Assembly (NCBI GenBank): GCA_903832735.1
Contig: CAILCO010000129.1
Location: forward strand, 1-38,168
Source: an uncultured Sterolibacterium sp.
GTDB taxonomy: Bacteria > Pseudomonadota > Gammaproteobacteria > Burkholderiales > Rhodocyclaceae
Length of the DNA: 38,168 nt
Reading direction: 5' to 3'
The notes beneath the pieces were generated by a model that saw only the letters and a program-made list of their open reading frames with translations, ran no database searches and was not told the DNA's origin. The position numbers and the translations under genes were made by a program. Of the stretch, positions 25,854-34,383 are shown one piece after another; within the stretch, counting starts at the first letter, position 1; each line of letters starts with the position of its first letter.

Positions 25854-26374
25854 ACCGCCTTGCCCGCTATATCCTGATCGCTACCGTGGCCATAGCAGCA
25901 GTTGCGGCGGGCTACCTGGTCAGGCATAGCCACAACTCATCTTCGGCCACCGCCGCTAAGCAGTTGCTGGCCCTGACATTGCCGGACTCGAACGGCAACA
26001 CGCAATCCCTGGGACAATGGCAGGGCAAGCTGATGGTAATCAATTTCTGGGCGACCTGGTGCCCGCCCTGCCGCGAGGAGATGCCCGGATTTTCCCGGCT
26101 GCAAAGGAAATTTTCGGGAAGTGGCGTTCAATTCCTCGGTATCGGCATCGATTCCGCGACCAAAATACGGGAGTTTTCGATTCAAACTCCGGTCTCATAC
26201 CCGCTCCTGGTCGGTACTCCTGGCTTGATGGAGATCGTCAGCCAACTCGGCAACAATGCCGGGGGGCTGCCCTATACCGTCATCCTCGGCAAGGATGGCG
26301 CAGTGCAAAACACCCGGCTGGGCGCATGGCAGGAAAGCGACCTGGAATTCACTCTCGACGGCATGGTCCGGTGA
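25850..26374 (+). CDS. TlpA/ResA-family thiol-disulfide oxidoreductase
   Basis: The 174-residue product has an N-terminal membrane anchor (ILIATVAIAAVAAGYLV) and a periplasmic thioredoxin fold with the active site WCPPC (Cys71, Cys74) and the cis-Pro in GGLPYTVIL. Proteins of this group keep cysteines reduced in the periplasm, often for cytochrome c or copper-centre assembly. Which partner it serves here is not shown. The start ATG overlaps the stop of the unknown 202-residue gene. It precedes a 258-bp gap before accB, in which I see no gene. Confidence 0.9.
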   Translation: MNRLARYILIATVAIAAVAAGYLVRHSHNSSSATAAKQLLALTLPDSNGNTQSLGQWQGKLMVINFWATWCPPCREEMPGFSRLQRKFSGSGVQFLGIGIDSATKIREFSIQTPVSYPLLVGTPGLMEIVSQLGNNAGGLPYTVILGKDGAVQNTRLGAWQESDLEFTLDGMVR

Positions 26375-26417
26375 AGCAGTTGCCGAGAGATTACTGGACA
26401 AGGTGCAGCCATTTGCG

Positions 26418-26450
26418 GCAAACTTGCAGTCATGATGAAGCAAACTTGCA
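26418..26450. repeat. Direct repeat GCAAACTTGCA in the accB upstream region
   Basis: GCAAACTTGCA occurs at 26418-26428 and at 26440-26450, exactly 22 bases apart (two helical turns). The unit is itself partly palindromic (TGCAAGTTTGC on the other strand). It lies about 185-215 bases before accB. The phasing suggests a regulator site, but no known operator is recognised. Confidence 0.4.
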
Positions 26451-26632
26451 CCCAAAATAACATAAAGGATGACAGCGTCCTGCACCACATCCTGACCTTT
26501 CATGGCCCCAAACCGAGTTCCATCGACGGCCGAAAATCCGCCGTCTTCGGTTGCGGCACGCCGGCGACCACTCGTCCGTACTGACCCACGGTTGCCGGGG
26601 AAACCCGCGCACCGATTAGCAGGGAGAACATC

Positions 26633-27079
26633 ATGGATCTGAGAAAACTCAAGAAACTCATCGATCTCGTTCAGGAATCTGGCATTTCCGAACTGGAAGT
26701 GATCGAAGGCGAAGAAAAAGTTCGCATCGTCAAACATGTCCAAGGGCCGAATCCTGTCTACCTGCCAGGCAACCAGCCGCAATCCTACCCCCCATCCGCG
26801 CCGCTGGTCCCTGCGCCCGAACCCGCCGCACCCGCCGAAGCCGAGGGCCATGTGGTCAAGGCGCCGATGGTCGGCACTTTTTATCGCTCCGGCTCCCCGG
26901 GTTCGCCCTCCTTCGTCGAGGTCGGCCAGGCGGTGAAGGAAGGCGACGCGTTGTGCATCATCGAGGCGATGAAACTGATGAACGAGATCGAGTCCGATGC
27001 CACCGGCGTCGTCAAGGCGATCCTGGTCGAAAACGGTCAACCCGTGGAATATGGACAACCGCTTTTCCTGATCGGCTAA
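26633..27079 (+). CDS. accB: Biotin carboxyl carrier protein of acetyl-CoA carboxylase
   Basis: AccB carries biotin, and through it CO2, between biotin carboxylase and carboxyltransferase in the first step of fatty acid synthesis. The 148-residue protein has an N-terminal dimer or contact segment ([23 protein letters not shown]), a Pro/Ala-rich linker (about 42-70) and the biotinyl domain with EAMKLMNEI, where Lys114 is biotinylated. The ATG has AGGGAG upstream. The aroQ gene that often precedes accB in relatives is absent here. accC follows after 45 bases. Confidence 0.97.
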   Translation: MDLRKLKKLIDLVQESGISELEVIEGEEKVRIVKHVQGPNPVYLPGNQPQSYPPSAPLVPAPEPAAPAEAEGHVVKAPMVGTFYRSGSPGSPSFVEVGQAVKEGDALCIIEAMKLMNEIESDATGVVKAILVENGQPVEYGQPLFLIG

Positions 27080-27124
27080 TAACGGCCGCGAACCAGCCGC
27101 GACGCGAGGCGTCCAGACTATCCT

Positions 27125-28492
27125 ATGTTTGAAAAAATCCTGATTGCAAATCGGGGCGAAATCGCCCTCCGGATCCAACGCGCCTGTCGCGAACTGGGGA
27201 TCAAGACCGTCGTGGTGCACTCGGTCGCCGACACTGAAGCCAAATACGTCAAACTCGCCGATGAGTCGGTATGCATCGGGCCAGCGCCTTCCGCGGGAAG
27301 CTATCTCAACGTCCCCGCGATCATTTCGGCAGCCGAAGTAACCGACTCTGAAGCGATCCATCCGGGCTATGGATTTCTTTCGGAAAACGCCGGCTTTGCC
27401 GAGCGCGTGGAGAAATCCGGATTCGTCTTTATCGGACCGCGCCCGGAAACCATCAGCCTGATGGGCGACAAGGTCAACGCCAAGAATTCCATGAAGGAAG
27501 CCGGCGTGCCCTGCGTTCCGGGTTCCGAGGGCGCGCTGCCGGACGAACCCAAGGAAATCGTCAAGATCGCCCGCGCCGTCGGCTACCCGGTGATCATCAA
27601 GGCGTCCGGCGGCGGCGGCGGGCGCGGCATGCGCGTGGTACATACCGAGGCGGCGCTGCTCAACGCCGTCATCACCACACGCTCGGAGGCCGGCGCGGCC
27701 TTCGGTAATCCCACCGTGTATCTCGAAAAATTTCTCGAGAACCCGCGCCATATAGAGATCCAGGTACTCGCCGACAGTTTCAGGAACGCCGTGTATCTGG
27801 GCGAGCGTGACTGCTCGATGCAACGCCGCCATCAAAAGGTGGTCGAAGAGGCGCCGGCGCCCGATATCAACCGCAGGCTGATCGCGCGGGTAGGCGAACG
27901 CTGCGCCGAGGCCTGCCGCAAGATCAATTACCGCGGCGCCGGCACTTTCGAGTTCCTCTACGAAGATGGTGAGTTCTACTTCATCGAGATGAACACCAGG
28001 GTCCAGGTCGAGCATCCGGTCACCGAACAGGTCACCGGCATCGATATCGTCCAGGCGCAGATCCGCATCGCCGATGGCGAAAAACTCTGGCTCCGCCAAC
28101 GCGATGTGGTCCTCAAGGGCCACGCCATCGAATGCCGGATCAATGCCGAGGACCCGTTCAAATTCACCCCTTCGCCGGGTCGGATCAGCACCTACCATCA
28201 ACCGGGCGGACCGGGCATCCGCATCGATTCGCACATCTACCAGGGTTATACGGTGCCGCCGCACTACGATTCCCTGATCGGCAAGCTGATCGCCACCGGC
28301 GACACCCGCGAACAGGCGATCCGGCGGATGCGTATCGCGCTGTCCGAGATGGTGGTGGAAGGAATCAAGACCAACATCCCGCTGCACCAGGAACTGATGC
28401 ACGATGCCCGTTTCCTGAAGGGCGGCACCAGCATCCACTACCTTGAGGAAAGGCTCGCCGCGAAGGAAGAGGCGACCAAGGGCAAGCGATGA
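27125..28492 (+). CDS. accC: Biotin carboxylase of acetyl-CoA carboxylase
   Basis: AccC uses ATP and bicarbonate to carboxylate the biotin on AccB. The 455-residue ATP-grasp enzyme shows the N-terminal [38 protein letters not shown], the Gly-rich ATP loop [14 protein letters not shown], the [19 protein letters not shown] block, the metal-binding [16 protein letters not shown] and the conserved [13 protein letters not shown]. The length fits the family (449 in Escherichia coli). It forms an operon with accB. prmA follows after 16 bases, an order found in many betaproteobacteria. Confidence 0.98.
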   Translation: MFEKILIANRGEIALRIQRACRELGIKTVVVHSVADTEAKYVKLADESVCIGPAPSAGSYLNVPAIISAAEVTDSEAIHPGYGFLSENAGFAERVEKSGFVFIGPRPETISLMGDKVNAKNSMKEAGVPCVPGSEGALPDEPKEIVKIARAVGYPVIIKASGGGGGRGMRVVHTEAALLNAVITTRSEAGAAFGNPTVYLEKFLENPRHIEIQVLADSFRNAVYLGERDCSMQRRHQKVVEEAPAPDINRRLIARVGERCAEACRKINYRGAGTFEFLYEDGEFYFIEMNTRVQVEHPVTEQVTGIDIVQAQIRIADGEKLWLRQRDVVLKGHAIECRINAEDPFKFTPSPGRISTYHQPGGPGIRIDSHIYQGYTVPPHYDSLIGKLIATGDTREQAIRRMRIALSEMVVEGIKTNIPLHQELMHDARFLKGGTSIHYLEERLAAKEEATKGKR

Positions 28493-28508
28493 ACCTCCGC
28501 CGGGCCTT

Positions 28509-29417
28509 ATGACCATGTGGCTCAATGTCGCGCTCAACGTCGACGCCGCCCATGTCGAGGCGCTATCCGAAGCACTTCTGGAGCAGGGCGCGCTCTCGGT
28601 CAGCGTCGAGGACGCCCTGGCAGGCACAGCGGCGGAAACGCCGCAATTCGGCGAACCGGGCAGCCCGGACACCCCCTTGTGGCAGGAGTCCCGCGTCGTC
28701 GCCCTGTTCTCCCCGAGCGATGACCTGGTCGGCCGCATTGCCGCCTCCTGCAATTCAGTCGGGATCATCGATCTGCCCGACATCGACATCGAGGAAGTCG
28801 CGGAACAGAACTGGGTGCAACTCACCCAGGCCCAGTTCGAGCCGATCCGCATCAACGAGCGCCTGTGGATCGTGCCGACCTGGCACGCCGCGCCCGATCC
28901 AGCCGCGATCAACCTGATCCTCGACCCCGGCATGGCCTTTGGCACAGGCTCCCATCCGACCACGAGGCTTTGCCTGGAATGGCTCAGCACAACGATCTCC
29001 GGCGGCGAGAAGGTGCTCGACTACGGCTGCGGCTCCGGCATCCTGGCCATCGCCGCGGCCAGGCTCGGCGCCGCTGCGGTGCTCGGCGTCGACATCGACG
29101 ACAATGCACTCACTGCGGCAAGGGACAATGCCGCGAAAAACAGCGTCGCACTGGAACTCCGTCAATCACAGATGCCGCTGGCGGAGACTTTCGATCTGGT
29201 CGTCGCCAACATCCTGACCAACCCGCTGTGCATGCTGGCGCCTCTGCTCAGCGCACGAGTGGCGGGAGGCGGCCGCATCGCCCTTTCGGGCATCCTGGCG
29301 CCGCAGGCTGAACGGGTGATTGCCGCCTACGCGCCCTTTCTCGCCCTGCGGGTCGGCGCCACGCAAGACGGCTGGGTGCGCCTGGAGGGTAAAAGACCTT
29401 CTAGGACGGAGGGGTAG
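28509..29417 (+). CDS. prmA: Ribosomal protein L11 methyltransferase
   Basis: PrmA trimethylates ribosomal protein L11 using S-adenosylmethionine. The 302-residue protein has the N-terminal L11-binding domain (MTMWLNVALNVDAAHVEALSEALLE), the linker EQNWVQLTQAQFEPIRI, the DPGMAFGTGSHPTT motif, the SAM site VLDYGCGSGILAIAAARLG and the NILTNPL catalytic segment. ATG at 28509 or 28515 can start it; an upstream frame extension lies within accC and is rejected. No strong ribosome binding site is seen, so coupling with accC is likely. Confidence 0.96.
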   Translation: MTMWLNVALNVDAAHVEALSEALLEQGALSVSVEDALAGTAAETPQFGEPGSPDTPLWQESRVVALFSPSDDLVGRIAASCNSVGIIDLPDIDIEEVAEQNWVQLTQAQFEPIRINERLWIVPTWHAAPDPAAINLILDPGMAFGTGSHPTTRLCLEWLSTTISGGEKVLDYGCGSGILAIAAARLGAAAVLGVDIDDNALTAARDNAAKNSVALELRQSQMPLAETFDLVVANILTNPLCMLAPLLSARVAGGGRIALSGILAPQAERVIAAYAPFLALRVGATQDGWVRLEGKRPSRTEG

Positions 29418-29426
29418 ACAGCAGCC

Positions 29427-30182
29427 ATGCTGACGCGTTGCCCCGCTTGCGACACCGCCTTTCGCGTTTCCGCCGAACAACTCAAGGCGAAGCAGGGCAA
29501 GGTGCGCTGCGGTCAGTGCCGCCATGTGTTCGATGCACTGGCCAGCCTGCACGACGAAGCATCGCCCGTGACCGACGGTCAAGTTGGGCTCCTGCCGGCC
29601 GCCCCGGCCGAAGCGGAGCCGGCGCTGCGCGCGGCCGATCCTGAAACGCCCGCTGCCGAGTACCTCGCCGGGCCTGCCGAAGCGCCGCTCCAGGACGCGA
29701 TGAAGGTGCAAAGGCGCCCCAGGATCTGGGCATATTGCTCGCTCCTGGCCCTGGTCTTCCTCATCCTGCAGGCGGTACTGCAATTCCGTACCGAGTTGTC
29801 CGTGCTGGTTCCGGAGTTCAGGCCGGTGCTGAGAAGCTCCTGCGCCCTTCTGGGCTGCGAGTTGTCGCTACCGCGCAAACCGGAACTCCTCGGCATCGAA
29901 GCCTCGGACCTCCATCCCGACGCGGACAAACACCTGCTCCTGGCCGCGACGCTGAAGAACCGGGCACCTTTTGCCCAGGCCTATCCCGTTCTCGAAGTGA
30001 CTCTCACCGATAGCGGCGACCAACCGCTGCTGCGCAAGGTGATCGCGCCAAGCCAGTACCTGTCCAAGAATCTCGATCCGGCGGCGGGTTTCGCCGCCAA
30101 CAGCGAGTTCGCCCTGAATCTAATACTGGAGACCGACGTCAGTAACGCCGCCGGCTACAGGATTTATCTTTTCTACCCATGA
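29427..30182 (+). CDS. Zinc-ribbon (MJ0042) DUF3426 membrane protein
   Basis: The 251-residue protein starts with a zinc ribbon (Cys5, Cys8, Cys28, Cys31 in CPAC and CGQC), followed by an Ala/Pro/Glu-rich linker (about 50-90), one membrane helix (about 100-118) and a periplasmic DUF3426 domain (LLLAATLKNRAPFAQAYPVLEVTLTD). Such proteins commonly follow prmA in betaproteobacteria, but their role is unknown. The topology, with zinc ribbon inside and a beta-type domain outside, would suit a membrane-spanning regulator or assembly factor, which is inference. It starts nine bases after the prmA stop. Confidence 0.88.
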   Translation: MLTRCPACDTAFRVSAEQLKAKQGKVRCGQCRHVFDALASLHDEASPVTDGQVGLLPAAPAEAEPALRAADPETPAAEYLAGPAEAPLQDAMKVQRRPRIWAYCSLLALVFLILQAVLQFRTELSVLVPEFRPVLRSSCALLGCELSLPRKPELLGIEASDLHPDADKHLLLAATLKNRAPFAQAYPVLEVTLTDSGDQPLLRKVIAPSQYLSKNLDPAAGFAANSEFALNLILETDVSNAAGYRIYLFYP

Positions 30183-30222
30183 AGGTATTCTGTCGAACCC
30201 AACCCCACCCAGGAGCTGAACC

Positions 30223-30723
30223 ATGACTACCGTTACCCTCGGCGGCAAACCAATCAACCTCGCCGGCCAGTTCCCTCAATCGGGGCAAACCGCGGCCGCC
30301 TTTTCACTGGTCGCCGCCGACCTGTCCAACAAAACGCTGAAGGATTTCGCCGGCAAGCGCAAGGTCTTGAACATCGTGCCCAGCCTGGACACGCCGACCT
30401 GCGCCACGTCTACGCGCAAGTTCAACGAGCGCGCCAGCAACCTGGCCAACACCGTGGTGCTGGTCATCTCGGCCGACTTGCCGTTCGCCATGAACCGATT
30501 CTGCACGACCGAGGGACTGAAGAATGTGGTCTCCCTATCGACCATGCGCGGTCGCGAATTCATGGCCGCCTATGGCGTCGAGATTCTCGACGGTCCTCTT
30601 GCCGGCGTCACCGCACGCGCCGTGGTGGTACTGGACGAGAACGACAAGGTCATCCACGCCGAACTGGTGCCGGAAATCAAGCAGGAGCCGAACTACGACG
30701 CAGCACTCGCTACGCTCGGCTGA
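30223..30723 (+). CDS. tpx: Thiol peroxidase
   Basis: Tpx is an atypical 2-Cys peroxiredoxin that reduces lipid and organic peroxides using thioredoxin. The 166-residue protein has the peroxidatic Cys60 in [15 protein letters not shown] and the resolving Cys94 in [11 protein letters not shown], at the spacing usual for Tpx. The ATG at 30223 follows AGGAG at seven bases, the clearest ribosome binding site in this part. There is no signal peptide visible, so a cytoplasmic place is likely. It is followed by an independent promoter for the PfkB kinase. Confidence 0.97.
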   Translation: MTTVTLGGKPINLAGQFPQSGQTAAAFSLVAADLSNKTLKDFAGKRKVLNIVPSLDTPTCATSTRKFNERASNLANTVVLVISADLPFAMNRFCTTEGLKNVVSLSTMRGREFMAAYGVEILDGPLAGVTARAVVVLDENDKVIHAELVPEIKQEPNYDAALATLG

Positions 30724-30753
30724 CCCCCTCAGCCACGGACCCGCAAGACCGGG

Positions 30754-30762
30754 TGCTATAAT
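30754..30762 (+). promoter_or_regulatory. Extended -10 promoter for the PfkB-family kinase
   Basis: GTGCTATAAT contains a perfect -10 box TATAAT (30757-30762) with the upstream TG of an extended -10 element. No good -35 box is present at 17 bases. Transcription would start near 30769, about 24 bases before the ATG at 30793. Confidence 0.6.
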
Positions 30763-30792
30763 CGGCGCCACATTTCCAGCACCCGGCGCGCC

Positions 30793-31740
30793 ATGAAAAC
30801 ACTGATTTGCGGCTCCATCGCTTATGACACGATCATGGTCTTCCATGATCGCTTCAAGAATCACATCCTGCCTGAACAGATCCATATCCTCAACGTCGCC
30901 TTCCTCGTGCCGGACATGCGGCGGGAGTTCGGCGGCTGTGCCGGCAACATCGCCTACAACCTGAAACTGCTCGGCGGCGAGCCGCTGATCATGGCCACCG
31001 TCGGCGACGATAGCGCGCCCTATCTGCAGCGTCTGCAGAACCTCGACCTAGACGCCCGCCATGTACGCGAAGTCCCTGGCAGCTTCACGGCGCAGGCCTT
31101 CATCACCACCGATCTCGACGACAACCAGATCACCGCCTTCCATCCCGGGGCGATGAATTTCTCCCATCTCAATCACATCGCCGATGCGCAGGGCGATGGC
31201 AGCCAGGTGCGGATCGGCATCGTCTCGCCCGACGGCCGTGATGGCATGAGCCAACATGCCCGAGAATTTTTCGAAGCAGGCATCCCGTTTGTCTTCGATC
31301 CGGGCCAGGGCCTGCCGATGTTCAATGGCGAGGAACTGATGCGTTTCCTGCAGCTTGCCGACTATTGCACGGTCAACGACTATGAGGCGAAGTTGCTCTG
31401 CGAGCGGACCGGAAAGTCCATCGAACAGTTGGCTCGCGAGGTCAAGGCGCTGATCGTGACGCTGGGCGGCAAGGGCTCGGAAATCCACGCCCAGGGACAG
31501 CGTATCGAGATCCCTTGTGTCGAACCGAAGGCGGTGGTCGATCCGACCGGTTGCGGCGACGCCTACCGTGCCGGCCTGCTCCATGGCCTTGCCCATGACT
31601 TGCCCTGGGAGCAGACCGGACGGCTGGCATCCTTGATGGGTGCGCTGAAGATCGGCCAGCGCGGCGGCCAGAACCATCAACCGGGGCGCGACGAAATCGC
31701 CGCGCGCTACCAGTCGGCCTTCGGCCACGCCATCTGGTGA
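30793..31740 (+). CDS. PfkB-family carbohydrate/nucleoside kinase
   Basis: The 315-residue protein belongs to the ribokinase/PfkB family. It has the N-terminal substrate region (ICGSIAYDTI, then FGGCAGNIAYNLKLLGG), a lid region, and the C-terminal signature DPTGCGDAYRAGLLHG with the anion hole and catalytic Asp. It most resembles the group annotated as adenosine kinase or general carbohydrate kinase in betaproteobacteria. The true substrate (adenosine, ribose or another sugar) cannot be settled by sequence alone. It has its own promoter with an extended -10 box, and no clear ribosome binding site before the ATG. Confidence 0.9.
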   Translation: MKTLICGSIAYDTIMVFHDRFKNHILPEQIHILNVAFLVPDMRREFGGCAGNIAYNLKLLGGEPLIMATVGDDSAPYLQRLQNLDLDARHVREVPGSFTAQAFITTDLDDNQITAFHPGAMNFSHLNHIADAQGDGSQVRIGIVSPDGRDGMSQHAREFFEAGIPFVFDPGQGLPMFNGEELMRFLQLADYCTVNDYEAKLLCERTGKSIEQLAREVKALIVTLGGKGSEIHAQGQRIEIPCVEPKAVVDPTGCGDAYRAGLLHGLAHDLPWEQTGRLASLMGALKIGQRGGQNHQPGRDEIAARYQSAFGHAIW

Positions 31741-31792
31741 AGAGATGGCGGTGCCCGCGCGGCGATGGTTCGCGAATGGTCTGTAGTGATGA

Positions 31793-32596
31793 TTGTTTCC
31801 GCCGTTTCACGGAGCGCCTGAACTGAACAAGTACTGGATCGAAGTCCGCGCCGCCTTCCGGATTTCCCGAGTGCTGCTTCACTTCCTCGGCGGGGCTGCC
31901 ATGGTGGCGATAGCCTTTCCGCTCGTCGCCCATGAGCGCCGCCAGTCGCTAAGGCAGCGCTGGTCGCATCAATTGCTCGCCATCGTCAATGTTCGGCTCG
32001 AACTCGTGGGTGATGCACCCGCGCAGGGCAGCATGCTGGTGGCCAATCATATTTCCTGGCTCGATATTTACGCCATCACTGCGGTCCAGCCCGCCGCCTT
32101 CGTGTCCAAGTCGGAACTGCGCGGATGGCCTTTGATTGGCTGGCTTGCCGCCAAAACCGATACCATCTTCGTGCGCCGCGGCAACCGTCTCCACGTCGGG
32201 ACCATCAACGACGAAATCGCCAAGGTTCTGCTCTCGGGTGGGCATGTCACCGTATTTCCCGAGGGCACCACCACCGATGGCACTCACATGCTGCAATTTC
32301 ATGCCTCGCTGCTGCAACCGGCGATCAGCGGAGGCCAACCGGTACAGCCGCTGGCCCTCGCCTATCGTGGCTTCGACGGGGAACCCAGCGATGCGGCAGC
32401 TTATGTCGGCGAGACCAGTTTGTGGCAATCGCTGTGGATGATCACACGCCAGCCCGGACTAACCCTGCGCATCGATGTCACGCCGCCCTTGCCGACTGCC
32501 GGCTACCATAGACGCGCCATCGCTGTGCTTGCCAGGACGGCAATCGCCGAGCGACTGGGTTTTTCGATCGATCAAGCGGGGCGGCAGGCTACCTGA
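31793..32596 (+). CDS. PlsC-family 1-acyl-sn-glycerol-3-phosphate acyltransferase
   Basis: The enzyme family transfers an acyl chain to lysophosphatidic acid or a related lyso-lipid at the inner membrane. The 267-residue protein has an N-terminal hydrophobic segment (VLLHFLGGAAMVAIAFPLV), the catalytic HX4D motif NHISWLD (His86, Asp91), the IFVRRGN block and the FPEGTT motif. A lyso-ornithine-lipid (OlsA) role is also possible. The only in-frame start before the conserved region is TTG at 31793, which has no good ribosome binding site; a CTG near 31822 preceded by GGAG may deserve attention. Its last 25 bases overlap the end of the convergent apaH gene. Confidence 0.88.
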   Translation: MFPPFHGAPELNKYWIEVRAAFRISRVLLHFLGGAAMVAIAFPLVAHERRQSLRQRWSHQLLAIVNVRLELVGDAPAQGSMLVANHISWLDIYAITAVQPAAFVSKSELRGWPLIGWLAAKTDTIFVRRGNRLHVGTINDEIAKVLLSGGHVTVFPEGTTTDGTHMLQFHASLLQPAISGGQPVQPLALAYRGFDGEPSDAAAYVGETSLWQSLWMITRQPGLTLRIDVTPPLPTAGYHRRAIAVLARTAIAERLGFSIDQAGRQAT

Positions 32597-33378
32597 ATCA
32601 GCGTCCGGTCTTCCAGCCTGACTGCGGACAGCGGCCCGCCCCACAGGCAGCCCGAATCGAGCGCCAAGAGATTCGCTTCGAGCTGCAGACCCAACGCCGA
32701 CCAGTGGCCGGTGACCAGGACATGATCGACGCTCCTGCGGCCGGCCACGGCGAACCAGGGCAGGAAACCCTGCGGGGCCTGGTTCACCTCGCCCTTAGTC
32801 TTGAATTCCATTAGCCCGTCGGGCGAGCAGAAGCGCATCCGGGTCATGGCATTGACGATCACCCGCATCCTCGCCCATCCGCACAGATCGTCGCGCCAAG
32901 CCGGCGGTTCGCTGCCCCAGAGATGGGCCAGGAGTTCGCGGAAGTTTTCCGCGACCAGCGCCACCTCGACCTCGCCGGCCAGTTTGCGCGCCTCCGCCAC
33001 CGTCCAGTGCGGCAGCAGGCCGGCATGGACCATGGCGAAACCATTCTCGACATGCATCAGCGGCCTCGCCCGCAGCCAGGCCAGTAATTCTTCGCGGTCC
33101 GGCGCAGCGAGGATGGCGCTCAAGGTATCGTCGGGGCGCATGCGGGAACTGCCTTCGGCAAGCATGATCAAGTGCAGATCATGATTGCCGAGTACGGTGA
33201 CGGCGGCAGGACCCAGTTCCTTGACGAAACGCAGCACCTCGAGCGACTGCGGCCCGCGATTGACCAGATCGCCGACCAGCCATAGCCGGTCTTGCCTGGC
33301 ATCGAAAGCCAACTTCGCCAGCAGCCTTTGCAAGGGCTCGAAGCAGCCCTGGATATCGCCGATTGCGTATGTCGCCAT
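32572..33378 (-). CDS. apaH: Symmetrical diadenosine tetraphosphatase
   Basis: ApaH splits Ap4A into two ADP and can also remove Np4 caps from RNA. The 268-residue phosphoesterase shows the metal-binding motifs GDIQGC, GDLVNRGPQSL, GNHD and the later TGHWSALG, plus the C-terminal LALDSGCLWGG segment, all as in the family. The ATG at 33378 opens MATYAIGDIQG, the usual start. Its end overlaps the convergent acyltransferase gene by 25 bases, so the two mRNAs would be complementary at their 3' ends. It follows fcl on the same strand after 29 bases. Confidence 0.96.
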   Translation of the reverse strand: MATYAIGDIQGCFEPLQRLLAKLAFDARQDRLWLVGDLVNRGPQSLEVLRFVKELGPAAVTVLGNHDLHLIMLAEGSSRMRPDDTLSAILAAPDREELLAWLRARPLMHVENGFAMVHAGLLPHWTVAEARKLAGEVEVALVAENFRELLAHLWGSEPPAWRDDLCGWARMRVIVNAMTRMRFCSPDGLMEFKTKGEVNQAPQGFLPWFAVAGRRSVDHVLVTGHWSALGLQLEANLLALDSGCLWGGPLSAVRLEDRTLIQVACRPA

Positions 33379-33397
33379 CAGGGGGAAAGGCCGGTGA

Positions 33398-33417
33398 CGC
33401 CGGCGTTTCAGCCGGCG
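33398..33417. other. Hairpin over the fcl stop codon
   Basis: CGCCGGC (33398-33404) and GCCGGCG (33411-33417) form a 7-bp stem, and the loop holds the fcl stop codon (33410-33408). It lies between fcl and apaH. There is no T-run. It may mark a transcript end or slow the ribosome at the stop. Confidence 0.35.
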
Positions 33418-34379
33418 GGAATTGCGGGTGCCGCCAGGTAATCGGCATAGGCGCGCACTATGCCTTCTTCGAGGCCGACCCCCGCCCGCCAGCCCAGGCC
33501 GGCGATGCGCTCCACCGCGAGCAGCTTGCGCGGCGTGCCATCCGGTTTGCTGCGATCGAAGGTCAGCTCACCCGGGAAGTCGACGACCCGCTTGACCAGT
33601 TCCGCCAGTTCAAGGATGGAGAGGTCCTCGCCGCATCCGATGTTCACCAGCGGCGGCGAATCGGCTGAGAACAAGCTGCCCAGTTGCGCATCGGGCAGCG
33701 CCATCAGATGCACGCAGGCATCCGCCATATCGTCGCTGTAGAGGAATTCCCGGCGCGGGGCGCCGCTCCCCCAGATGACCACCCCGGCATCATTGCGCTG
33801 CTTTGCTTCGTGCATCTTGCGGATCAGCGCCGGCAGGACATGGGAGTTCGCGAGATCGTAGTTGTCGCCCGGGCCGTAGAGATTGGTCGGCATCGCCGCC
33901 AGGTAGCGCGTCCCGTACTGCCGATTGTAGCTCCAGCACATTTCAATGCCGGCGATCTTGGCGACGGCATAAGGTCGATTGCTCGGCTCCAGCGGCCCGG
34001 TCAGCAGGTAGTCTTCCTTGATCGGCTGGGGGCAATCGCGCGGATAGATGCACGAAGAGCCGAGGAACAGCAGGCGCTTGACGCCGCTGATCCAGGCCGC
34101 GTGAATTACGTTGTCCTGGATTGCCAGATTCTGCTGAATGAACTCGGCCGGGTAGCTGGAATTGGCGAGTATCCCCCCTACTTTGGCGGCGGCGAGAAAT
34201 ACGTACTCGGGGCGCTCCGCAGCAAAGAAGTCCCGCACTGCCGCCTGATCGGTCAGATCGAGTTCGGCGTGACTGCGGACGATAGTACGGGCATAACCCT
34301 TGGACGCCAACTGGCGCATCAGGGCGGTGCCCACCAAGCCCCGATGGCCCGCTACGAAGATCCTGCTGTCCTGCTGCAT
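33408..34379 (-). CDS. fcl: GDP-L-fucose synthase
   Basis: Fcl epimerises and reduces GDP-4-keto-6-deoxymannose to GDP-L-fucose with NADPH. The 323-residue SDR protein has the N-terminal IFVAGHRGLVGTAL, the Ser in LFLGSSCIYPRD, the Tyr-Lys pair in NRPYAVAKIAG, NLYGPGDNYD and REFLYSDDMADACV. I take the ATG at 34379 (MQQDSRIFVAGHRG), which fits the usual family start. An ATG at 34400 would overlap gmd by 17 bases. It is translated after gmd with a gap of four bases. Together the two genes convert GDP-mannose to GDP-fucose for surface glycans. Confidence 0.96.
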   Translation of the reverse strand: MQQDSRIFVAGHRGLVGTALMRQLASKGYARTIVRSHAELDLTDQAAVRDFFAAERPEYVFLAAAKVGGILANSSYPAEFIQQNLAIQDNVIHAAWISGVKRLLFLGSSCIYPRDCPQPIKEDYLLTGPLEPSNRPYAVAKIAGIEMCWSYNRQYGTRYLAAMPTNLYGPGDNYDLANSHVLPALIRKMHEAKQRNDAGVVIWGSGAPRREFLYSDDMADACVHLMALPDAQLGSLFSADSPPLVNIGCGEDLSILELAELVKRVVDFPGELTFDRSKPDGTPRKLLAVERIAGLGWRAGVGLEEGIVRAYADYLAAPAIPAG

Positions 34380-34383
34380 AGGC

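Noticed and set aside
26433-26585. Possible 50-codon gene upstream of accB
   Set aside because: It lacks a ribosome binding site and any recognisable motif, and its start overlaps the direct repeats; a chance frame is more likely.
26195-28990. Very long minus-strand open frame (about 930 codons) antisense to accB, accC and prmA
   Set aside because: Its sequence is the low-complexity mirror of strongly biased GC-rich codons in three well-recognised genes on the plus strand, and it shows no family motif.
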